Assembly: GCA_028564705.1 (NCBI GenBank)
Contig: JAPXFQ010002676.1
Location: forward strand, 1,860,001 to 1,924,000
DNA length: 64,000 nucleotides
DNA from: Apricaphanius iberus
Taxonomy: Eukaryota > Chordata > Actinopteri > Cyprinodontiformes > Aphaniidae
Direction of reading: 5' to 3'
In this document: in pieces, positions 1 through 9,600 of the stretch
How the letters are laid out: the number at the start of each line of letters is the position of its first letter
How positions within the stretch are numbered: the stretch's first letter is position 1
Notes under the pieces: generated by a model
Told to the model about the DNA's origin: nothing
What the model saw: the letters and a program-made list of their open reading frames with translations, nothing else
Databases searched by the model: none
Position numbers and translations under genes: made by a program

Positions 1-1918
1 CATGGAGGGACAGGATACAGATTGGGAGCAGCCTGGTATGATGTTTGAGTGGGCGGAGCTGCCTGAGGCTGAGGTTGTCCAACTGCAGCCACCAGTTGTT
101 TTTTTGGTTTTTCCCCTTTTCCTCCTAGTTCATTTTTTGCTTTTTGTAGCTGCACCTTTAAGAGCTGCAGCTGTAAGTCCTTAACATCCTCGTTCTTGTC
201 ATCAGTTTTAGCCTGAGCTTTAGTCAGGTTAAATATTAAATGTTTCTTCCAAGTGGCAAAGTCACAATCTTGGAGTTCAGGATTGTCATCCATTTTCAGC
301 ACAACTGACTCTGGTATTCCCCTCAGAACTGCTTTTCTAAACCACATACCTGCAACAGCACCTGGTCTACCAGGGTGTTGTCCGTTTTGTGAAACCCAAT
401 CATCTATGGCCTTCTCCAAGTATACTGCTGGATTGGTGCTTGGATCCCACTTAAATTGTTGGATACTCCCAGTGTTTTTTAGTGGGAATGCTGCTCTTAA
501 AGCAGGTCCCACTCGCATCATTACCATGTGAATTGGTAAGTTATTTGGCTCTGTTGTGGTTCCTGCATCTTCTTCTATGGCCAGTACTTTAGAGCGGGAA
601 GTGCATGCTGTCAGTATAGCTCTCAGATCACCCAAAGCCAAATCCTGGCCTGCTGTGCCTTTTTCCAGAGCAGCTAACCATGAGTATGCTCCTTCATGAA
701 TGTCTGGGAGTTGTGCCACTAGTGACTGAATGTCACCCAATCCAAAAGGTTGATAAACTGGTGGCTGACCAGGTTTCTTCTGAAGGAGAGGCAGCTGGTG
801 GTGAGCTTCAGTTTCTTCTTCTTGTGCTTCTGCTTCCTGTTTGCTTTTTTCCAATGCCTCTCTTGTTTCCTCCCTTTCTCGCTCTTTTTGTGCTAGCAGG
901 TCTTTGTCTCTTCTGTTCAGGCAATCTAATTCTTTGTCATAGGATGGAGTTCGGCGCATCCTACCGTCTCTCCGTGTCCATTCCTTTTCCTTCTGTCGTT
1001 GCTTCTGTTTTTCTCGAGTTCTCACTGCTTCCTCCGTTGCCTTTTCAAGTAACATACCTGATAACTCAGCAGCTGTTTCCTGTAGTAGTTCCTGAAATGG
1101 ATTGATCTTACCGGTTTCTTTTTCTTGGTTTGTATCTATCATTTTTCCTGTTGCAACAATTGTAAGTGCCGTTGTTTCTTCTCCTATGTCCTCTTCCTGT
1201 TCTGGTTGTAAATTGGAATCCATTGCCTCTGCTGATGAGGGGTGTGGCTCTTTTTTGTGTTTTTGGGTTGTTGTCGGGTCAGTTAGTCCTTGGAATCGAG
1301 CAGAACTGTAAGCAAAGGCTTCTGCGTGGTTCCTTTCACTTCCTCCCTTCTGAGATGTGAACCTTTTTTTCAGACTTCTTTCGTGTTCCTGTATCAGATA
1401 CTGGTGGTGCGTTTGGAGCCTGAGTCCAGTTCAGCACACCTTTTGATATGGCAAGGCTGGGATAAATTCCGGTACTTGCGGTGGGGCCTTGTGGGGCGTA
1501 TGGCGGAGGCTTTGACTTCCTCATATGTTTCTGAGCTTGACCCCACCATGCAATCCACTGATTATATTTTATTTTTCTACCGCTCTGTCTTTCTTTTTCC
1601 TTTCTGTGCTTACCTTTGTTGAGGAAACCTGCTTTATTTTCCCGATCAGCTGCTTCTTCTTCCTTTATTTTTGCTTCCAATGCAAGATTATGCCAGATTA
1701 TTGCCCAATTACCCGGGCTGTTAACATCTTTTCCTTTTTCCTTCATCAACTTGTCTGTAGTCTTTCTCAACAGCTCCTTCTGCTTTTTTTGCATCCTGTG
1801 GTTGGCAGGTAATACCTACCACTGTTTCCACCAGCTGTTCACCCAATGTATTAGCCACAGCTCCTTGTCCCCATCCATCATCCATCATTTCTTGGTCAAA
1901 CTCACCTTCCATTCTCAC
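1..1918 (-). pseudogene. gag: Retroviral gag, frameshifted, 3' end outside window
   Basis: A methionine at 1918 opens a minus-strand frame ending at 1721. A second frame (1794-1336) carries a matrix-like segment and a proline-rich stretch with PPPYAP (about 1511-1494), a typical retroviral late-budding motif. A third frame is open from about 1360 to the window edge. It contains a Lys/Glu/Arg-rich helix (about 1060-800), a capsid-like region (about 750-250) and a Gln/Pro-rich tail near position 1, as expected just before nucleocapsid. The two breaks fall at or next to seven-base A runs of the coding strand (T runs 1784-1790 and 1364-1370). As written the gene cannot give a continuous Gag. In retroviruses Gag assembles the particle; here it is best called a broken copy, although base-calling error at the homopolymers is possible. 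Confidence 0.8.
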
Positions 1919-2059
1919 CCTTTATAACTATACTTACTCTGTTATCTCTATTATTCACTTTAACACCACATTCATCAAATATAACACAATCAAATTCAAA
2001 CACAGCAAAGCACAGCATAAAACAGGGCCTTCTGAACCTGCTAACCACACCCTAGTGAT

Positions 2060-2606
2060 GTCAGTTAGCCAAGTCCACGGACTCCAACCGTATTTCAAAA
2101 CTCTTTTTCTGGTATTTTAGCAGCCTATTCCTAATAAAATATACTGCAGGGCCTCCAACCCAGTTCAAAGTTCTGGTATTTTAGCAGCCTATTCCTAATA
2201 AAATATACTGCAGGGCCTCCAACCCGGTTCAAAGAACCCAATACTTGTTACACTCGTCAGTGTAATCTTAATTGGTTCACACTTTTCAGGAATTTAGCGA
2301 TCTATTCATATAGAAATATCACAGGGACTCCAACCCTCAGGGACTCCAACCCCAATCTTATTTCTTAGGAATTTTGCAATTCATTCATATAGAATAATCA
2401 CAGGGACTCCAACCCTAATCTTACTTTTTGGGAATTTAGCGATTCATTCGTATAGAATAATCACAGGGACTCCAACCCTAATCTTACTTTTTGGGAATTT
2501 AGCGATTCATTCGTATAAAATAATCACAGGGACTCCAACCCTAATCTTACTTTTTAGGAATTTAGCAATTCATTCATATAGAATAATCACAGGGACTCCA
2601 ACCCTA
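2060..2606 (-). repeat. 63/64-bp tandem array in retroviral leader
   Basis: The phrase GGACTCCAACC (or GGCCTCCAACC) recurs at a regular spacing. CACAGGGACTCC starts at 2399, 2462, 2525 and 2588, an exact 63-bp period. A diverged pair around 2107-2234 has a 64-bp period (TTCTGG at 2107 and 2171). Units share a core of TTTAGC, a TATTC-like stretch and the GGACTCCAACC end, so the two blocks are one family of about eight units. One unit near 2320 carries a short extra duplication of the GGACTCCAACC end. The array lies between primer-binding site and gag, the position of a packaging or leader region. Confidence 0.85.
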
Positions 2607-2718
2607 ACCACACAATTTTTCTCTCCTTTCTCCACACACTATTACTTGCTGGTGTATTTTAGCCTCTTAATTACTAGGTGTTTGGACAATAGGAAATAAT
2701 TAAATCAAGCAGAAAACT

Positions 2719-2730
2719 GCTTACCTTTTA
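2719..2730 (-). promoter_or_regulatory. Candidate major splice donor of the retrovirus
   Basis: On the minus strand this reads TAAAAGGTAAGC, a strong match to the donor consensus AG|GTAAG. It lies about 100 bases downstream of the primer-binding site and upstream of the tandem array and gag, where retroviruses usually place the donor for spliced env transcripts. If used, the tandem array and gag would be removed together. This is an inference from sequence and position only. Confidence 0.5.
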
Positions 2731-2820
2731 GTTGGCGCCACCTTTTGTCCAAACCCCGTTCATTCAGAGATGTCCTGATGGTCCTCCGTTCCTCTGATCC
2801 TATTAACTAGGACTCAGGAT

Positions 2821-2836
2821 CCTGTTCGTGACGCCA
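2821..2836 (-). other. Candidate tRNA primer-binding site
   Basis: Three bases inside the LTR end, the minus strand reads TGGCGTCACGAACAGG. It starts with the TGG needed to pair with a tRNA CCA end. It resembles the lysine-tRNA class of primer sites with one extra base and a substitution. The matching tRNA was not verified. Confidence 0.6.
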
Positions 2837-2839
2837 ATT

Positions 2840-3398
2840 TGTAGGATCCCCTATTAATTACTCTTTTATTTAATCTAACACAGGTATAAAACTATGGAGG
2901 AAATCTCAGCCCTTCAGTATGTTGAGAAATGAGGAGAGTTGAAAGTCTTTCCAAGTCTTTCCAAGTCTGCGCTGCAGCGGAGAATCACCAGAAGCTGCAG
3001 AGAGTACAAGTCTGCACAGCCGCCCAAAACGATTCTGATTCTCCTTGCTGAGACAGCTTTTTTTATTCAAAACTGCACAAGGATGGTTACATATTCATTG
3101 CACAATACAATTCCAGTAACATGAGTCATAAGCAACTGTGGCCTTGAGATAAGAGAAAGTAACAACTCCCTAGTTGTGGCAGAGCATGAGAACATTCTGT
3201 GTTCTTCTCTTAACGGTGCAGTCTGAGCATAATCACGCTCTGGTTAAATGGACAAGTTCTGCAAAATAAGAGGAAATATCTTTGCATGCACAGTGTTATC
3301 TTAACTAAGCTGAGAATATATGTAACAAGCATCAAAATCTAAGTAAAACATCTCATAAGGCACTTCATAAAGCACAGTATAATAGAATATATTCAACA
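2840..3398 (-). repeat. 5' LTR of the endogenous retrovirus
   Basis: In element orientation the LTR begins TGTTGAATATATTC (3398) and ends GGATCCTACA (2840), giving TGT...ACA termini and a length of 559 bp. It abuts the primer-binding site with a three-base gap. A polyadenylation signal AATAAA lies at 3067-3062 in element orientation, giving a plausible U3-R-U5 split. The outer boundary at 3398 is inferred from the TG/CA rule because no second LTR is available for comparison. Confidence 0.65.
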
Positions 3399-6140
3399 CT
3401 TCCTATGGTCCCACTAAAATTGTTGAAATCATCTTAGAAATGTTTATAGAAGACAAAGAAAGCCTGGGTAAAATACAAAATACAATTTTCCCAAGATAAT
3501 TTTAGTTAAAATAGGAGAAATGGCTATCCAAAGCCAACTGGCACGATGTACAAAATTAATTTCCCCCTCGTTCTACTAACTTGTCGTTGCCACTTGTTGC
3601 CATTCCTTCTGTTGCAACTTATGGGGCTATTAAACGTTTGTGGTTATTGGGAATGAGATTTGTTTCATTACAGTGGAGGAGTTTATATCATGTCATGTAA
3701 TCTCAATTGGATTCTGTGCCAGACTGGCAAACAACTCAAAAATGAATAGGATAGAATAGAACAGAATAGAATACAACTTGCCTTTATTTTCATGTGAAGA
3801 AAATTCAGGCATAACAGCAGTAATGTAACAAATTCACATAATGGTAAAACTATCAAACGTAGAAAACTGAATAAAGAATACTATACTGTATAGTAAGGGC
3901 TATATTACAATTATAACATACTGTGCAGTTCTTAAAAATAGCATACTCTGGTTTAATAAATGTTCAACTAAGCAGGGTAATTTTAAAAAATTTACAAAAC
4001 ATACGTTCTTGGATTCATAAATTATAGCAAGTCATCGGAGTAAGGAAGCAACAAAAGATCTAGAGACCATCACACTACCACCACCATCGTCAATATTATC
4101 TTCCGACACTGAGAGCTGTCTTAGTTTTACTCCAGATGAAGCAAGACAGTCACCTTCCAAAAAGCTCCACTTTTGTCTTGATAGTTCATTGAACATTTCC
4201 CAAGTCTTGGAGATAAGGAAAATGTTTTTGGTAGTGTGAGATGGGCCTTTTTGTTCTGTTTTGTCAGCATTGGTATTTACCCTGGAACTGTCCCATTGTC
4301 TTTCTTATGATTGAATCACAAATGCTGACCTTAACTGAGACAAGGGAGGCCTTTTTAGATTTTCCTCTGGTTCAGAGGAAAATCTAAGGATTACAGAGGA
4401 TTACAGAGGATTACAGAGTCAGTCCTCAATACGTTATTACACCTATGAACCTTACGTGTCAATAGATACACAAATATGGGGCGCCAAGTGTAAAATTTTC
4501 GTTATTTAGTAGAAATGCACTTTTTTTGAACATTTAGCTTCATTTTTCCACATTTAGCACACTTTCATACATTAAGGAAGAAAATGTTTCCAAAATTCAA
4601 CATTTACCAGCATATTCACATTTAAAAAAATCTAAATTCTAAATATTATTTCGAAATGTAACATGTTAAATCTAAATGTTAAATCTAAATCTAAATGTTA
4701 ACTCTAAATCGTACACAAATAGTCTGATTTCTGCATGGTGTCCTTACAGCTAAGCTCAGACTCCCAGCAAATATATATTTTTTTCATCTTCAAGTGACCA
4801 AAATGCAGTATCATTATTTCAGTCACGTTGCCTCAGTTTCACTCAGCTTCATCTCTACTGCAGCACTTTTGGGCAACAATTGCGTTAGTCCACACGTGGT
4901 CCCTCTTTCTTTATCTTGAAGTTTAGTGTGTGTTGTAATGTTTTCTGGACCACAGCTTTCAGGCTTGCTTTTTAACTGAGTCAAAAAAATACATTAAATT
5001 TTTTTAAATAACAGATTATTCGGCTTATTTCATCTCTTTTTGATGTCCGATTTGGATGTTCGTTTAGCACATCACATATCCTTATTTCTAATCCTCATTT
5101 TCTCCGCACAGCACTTTCAGCTGCGTCACGTTGAAGGAAAATCAGTGTAGAGGTAATAATAATCACGGCTCTTATCAGCTGTAAACACTCATTAAACCAA
5201 ATGCACAACATGGAGGGCTTAAGAGGATAATCACATATTGTTTTATTTGTTTGGTTAATGTGGGAAAGATTAATTCAGTGTAGGAGGGAGGTTAGAGAGG
5301 CTCTCGATGCCATTTAACTGTAAGCAGCTTCACTTGAGCCGTTGAGCATCTTTCTTAAAACTGCTGCTGACAGATTGCGTTCTGCTCCCCTGTCTGTCTC
5401 TCATGAGGGCTTTCTGTGAAAAGATCCAGCTTAGTTCAGCTTTGCTCTCCTCTTTTTTCCCTCTTCAGCAAGCAGTTGGTTCAGTTTAATCTGGTTTGAT
5501 CTGTAGCTTCTTTCTCACACTGAATAGTCTCACAGCAGAATGCTAAACCCCAAAAGTAGTATATCTACTGAGAAAATATCCTACACTTACTATTAGGTTT
5601 ATGTTAGGGGTTTGATTTATAGCACATCTTTGTTATAAAAATGTGTACCCATCCCAGTTATGATACAGGACATTTGTCGTGTGGCAATTGGCTAATGATA
5701 CCATTATAACTCATTTCTGAAACTTTTTAACTTTTTTGGTTACAAACAAATTTGTTAGGGGAAAAAAAATGAAATAATCCGTAACAGCGTAGTTGTATAA
5801 AAGTAAACTTTATTCACTTTATGACATTGCTATGAAGTTAGGGTGGTTTTCTTTCAGGCGTCCTGAATGGAGAGGAATGACAAACAATAAACAATAATTT
5901 AAAAAAAATATCAAACCTATTTAAAGGTGGCTAATCTGAGAAACTACATCTACAACTTTGCATATTTCTTATAATTATTTTGTCACAGATAAAAAGTTAC
6001 CATCAAATGGGTTAAAAGTTGTATTTTGGTCAAAGAAGTTGACATAGTCCATATTCATTGAACTCTTCCGTTCCCAGTTACTTGTTCATGTCTTTCATGC
6101 TTTGCTTCCCTTCCTTCTTTTGTCTGCCCTCTCCCACCAG
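3399..6140. other. Non-coding stretch, upstream dner intron or flank
   Basis: No host exon was recognised on either strand. The dner exon that should precede 6141 was looked for and not found. Small structures seen: a run of GATAGAAT/CAGAATAG-type units at 3748-3775 next to a LINE-tail-like TTTATTTTCATG, three copies of GATTACAGAG (about 4390-4418), and short TTAAATCTAAATG-type units (about 4660-4710). Otherwise AT-rich unique-looking sequence. Confidence 0.5.
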
Positions 6141-6304
6141 GGTGCTGGTGAATGCCAGTGGTGCTCCGGTCCTGTGGCGTGTGAGCGAAGAGGGCTTTCT
6201 CCGCTCATCTATTCTGAACGCCAGCACAATGTGGTTTCTGCAGGCCCCGGATGGTCTGGTAGTATCAGACCGTTTGCTGCCCCTCGGACAGAACTACTTC
6301 CTCA
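6141..6304 (+). CDS. dner: dner exon: N-terminal ectodomain, part 1
   Basis: Acceptor CTCCCACCAG precedes 6141 and donor GTGAGT follows 6304. The exon enters with the last base of a split codon (phase 2) and leaves in phase 1. It encodes 54 whole codons beginning VLVNASGAPVLWRVSEEGF and ending LPLGQNYFL. This aligns with the human segment between EGF 2 and EGF 3 (LLWKV, GGLVLLEEMLALGNN). Two N-glycosylation sequons are visible (NAS twice). Confidence 0.93.
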
Positions 6305-6542
6305 GTGAGTCTCTCCCCTTTAAAAATAACGAAGAACAACCTGTGGAGTGTAATGTGAATGACTGGTAGAAACCCTCATATTGCTTGTAAATTGTTCCTG
6401 ACCATTATCAGTGGGCATACATGATTTTGCCATTTACTTCTTCGTTGAATGAGTGAAATGTATGCAGCATTTGCATTAGCAGTAATAGCACCCTTCACAA
6501 GGATGCGTAAAAAGCCTTAAAACAAGGAACTATTTTCATAGC

Positions 6543-6610
<68 letters not shown>

Positions 6611-9600
6611 TCTCTGATAGTTTAGCACTTGCCTAGATAAGACTGAGGTGACAAGCATGAAGGATGAATTCTTAACGCTTATTGAACATGGAACTTTGCC
6701 ATATGTGTGCAGAATAAAATGGACAAACAGTAACTTTCCAAAATACAAAAGTTTATTTACAAAGGAAGAAAAATACAAACATCTAATCACTCAAGCTATT
6801 AACTAACACACTACTGATCAAAATAAATGAATAACTGGAATAAAAGAACACAAATGGAGAAACAATGAATTCTGATGTTATGGTTCTGTAGTTAACTGGA
6901 TGCTTTAAGAACCAAGGCTTGATTTGCAGATGCTGGAATGAAAGCTAAATTAGTTTACTAATGTAATTAGTAAGGATACCATACTGATATTTGGATTGGA
7001 GTACTTACCGATACCGAGTACCAATGCCGATACTTCTACCACACAAAAAAAGTGCTATCAATTGGGAGTCAGGTTTTATTTTCTTCTTTGCTTGTTACAA
7101 CAAATGATGGTTATTAGAAAAAAAATAAATATTAATAAAAATGACCACAAAACATAAATTCAAAAGTTAAAAACTAAATTATTGCTGTGTTTCCACATCT
7201 TAAGTATCGGTTCATGGTATCGGTAACATAAGCCGATACCGATACGAGTACATTAGGCGTATCGGGGCCAATACCCAAAACCAGTATCAATAACAGGGCA
7301 TTCCTAGTAATTAGTTTTAACTAATTAGCATAATTGATTTCTGTGTAAACCAATTAAACAATGTAAGGAAAATTAAGACATTCTTTGAATCAAGAAATGT
7401 TTGTTTGAAAATTATCTTGATAAGAAGTAATTGACCTTTGGAGAATAGAAATCTATTTGGATAGATCACGGCAGTAAACAATCTAATTCTAGTTTTCTGA
7501 TGCATAAAGGGAATTGAATGCAGGCCTGGGCCAAACACGTGGGCTTGTCTAGCATATAGCTACCTCTAGTCTACGTAGGGTTGTTGGACGAGGTCAAATA
7601 TGTTTATTAAACATTAAATAAAGTAAATGAAGCTCTTGTCCGATTGAGTAACTCAAATTGCAGGATTTAAAACTACTCTTTTAAAACTCTGGTTAAAACT
7701 GCTGAGAGGCCTGGTTTACCCAAACAGATGAAAACTTATACAAGTTAACAACAATAAAAAAACACACCCTTAAGATTAGTTTTCCTAACTAATTTTGCCT
7801 CTGCCCAAACAGACTTTATGAACGATTAAAGTTCTCCAAGTCTTCCGTTGTCAGTGAGGCTGGTCTCCAAAGGGCATTAGCCAGCAGGCTAACAAAGGAT
7901 TGCTATTCTCATTAGCAGGCTAGTAGCGCTGGAAGCTCCTGACTTCTGATGTCGGCTCCCTCTGACTGGCTACGTAGCAATTAGCTCCGGCACTCACTGG
8001 ACAGTACCTTTCTGGACCTCTCCAGTTCGGACATTCACCTCCTATCGGCTCGGTGGCGAAAAATTAATGTGGCTTCTAGTGGTTTAGACCCCACTGCATG
8101 CAGACTTTCAGCTCCCGTTTCTCAGCGGTCGGAGCTCTGAAACTCAAGGAAGTTTTCGTCAGGCTTTTGAGGATAACAGTGTTTTTGTTTATCAATGTTT
8201 AAGATTCACCTGGAATCGGCAGTCTTCGAGCTCCTTGAAGCGAGTTTCTACCAGAATATCCTGTTTTCCTTGACCGGCAAAGGAAGGTGGTTGCTTTCAT
8301 CTTCCCGTAGCGAGCCCGGCCGAAGGCTGCTTTGAAGAAGCAAGTAGGTTGGTGGATCTTCCATGGCCCGGGGCACGTGAAGAAGAATGAACAGTTGGCG
8401 GCGGGTTGTATTTATGGGCTCCGATCAACTCTTCTTCTCCTATGGAGCTAGAGTGCAGATTAGCGCCACCCGATGGCTGTGTGTGAACCAACAGGCTGAT
8501 ATGGGCCTGTGGCTACGTCACTCTGCGAGTCAGGGGTTTAACAGAAACGGGCTGACTTGAGATTTCTGCACCAGAAAGGCAAAAAGGTGATCTAATTCTC
8601 GCATTGAATCTGTACCCTATAATAAATCCGTTCAATAAGCCTGACACCTAGTTTATACTTCTCCACCTATGTTGGAACAGATGGACGCAACGCCATTATC
8701 TGTGACCTACACGAGGCGCACAGTGGAGCCCAGCTTTCTAACTAGGCCTATCCGTCAGACAAAACGGAGAATGCACGAATGTGATTGGTTAGCTCAGCAA
8801 CAGCCAGCGATCATTTAATCAAAACGGTGCTCTATAGTTGATGTAATCAGTAATCAATGCAGCGTTTGGCTACTAGATGCTTTATAATGGATGGCAAGTT
8901 TATCTAATACAGTCGTTTGGTGATTTTGAACACATGGAGGTGTAGAGAACAACAAACATTGTGCATTGAGTGTTCAATGAGGTGCACTATGGAGTGTTCA
9001 AGCTCAATCAAAACGTATTTTCTGCCTTGAGTGGATACTGAGAAGTATAAAGTAGACTTAAGAGAAAAGACTGCATGGAAGGACCCAGGTCAGTGGTCCC
9101 CTTCAGTGTGTCGCAGTGTATTGTTCCATTCTATCTGCAAAAGGGGATTGTACAAAGTATAAATTGCATGGAAGACAAAAATTGTAGTAAACAGGATTTA
9201 CTATAAAAGCATATTTCTTGAGGGATTTCTCCCTACTGAACACATGTACTAAAATTAAAGGTCAGATTTGTCTACATTCTCAGTTGAGGCAATACAGGTT
9301 ATTCTAATCAAAGTATTTTTATACATTTTCAGTGGTCCTAAAATGTGCAGGAAGCATTTTAGTATCTAATGTGTATGAGAGTATTTTTCAAAAACTGGGG
9401 AGGACAATGGTTAAAAATCTTTGTCAAAAATGCTGAAATACCTCAAAATCTTTAATTTAAAGTGAGCCTGTGTGTTAATACACTACAAGCAGTAGTTTAT
9501 TGTCTACATGTCCGTGAGCAGAAAAAGAAGCCTTTGCATTGGTGAGTCAGAATATTATGAGAGCATGACCCTTATGGTTATAGTTAAACTATTTTCATGC

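Larger units (their letters stand above)
1..3398 (-). mobile_element. Endogenous retrovirus, 5' part, truncated by window edge
   Basis: Read on the minus strand, the order is that of a provirus: LTR (3398-2840), primer-binding site (2836-2821), splice-donor-like site (about 2724), a long leader with a tandem array (about 2606-2060), then gag from 1918 leftwards to the edge. pol, env and the 3' LTR would lie to the left of the window. Gag shows a PPPY late-domain motif, a charged coiled-coil-like region and a capsid-like region. The gag layout recalls class I (gamma/epsilon-like) fish retroviruses, but no pol is present to place it. The copy is interrupted by two frameshifts in gag. No target-site duplication can be checked because the other end is missing. 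Confidence 0.85.

Noticed and set aside
680..1311. Plus-strand open frames rich in Leu/Phe/Val over 680-1311
   Set aside because: They are antisense shadows of the Lys/Glu-rich gag coding on the minus strand.
2060..2606. CRISPR-like regular repeats
   Set aside because: Units are joined head to tail with no unique spacers, lie in a eukaryotic retroviral leader and the unit itself is 63-64 bp. This is a tandem satellite.
4660..4710. Telomere-like TTAAATC repeats
   Set aside because: Only a few irregular units of TTAAATCTAAATG and not TTAGGG. A small local slippage repeat.
3399..6140. Search for the preceding dner exon (segment before VLVNASG)
   Set aside because: No segment with a phase 2 donor and resemblance to the DNER N-terminal region was found, so upstream exons are taken to lie outside the window.
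6536..6790. Minus-strand frame of 84 codons
   Set aside because: Half of it is an Ile-Tyr run made by the TA microsatellite.
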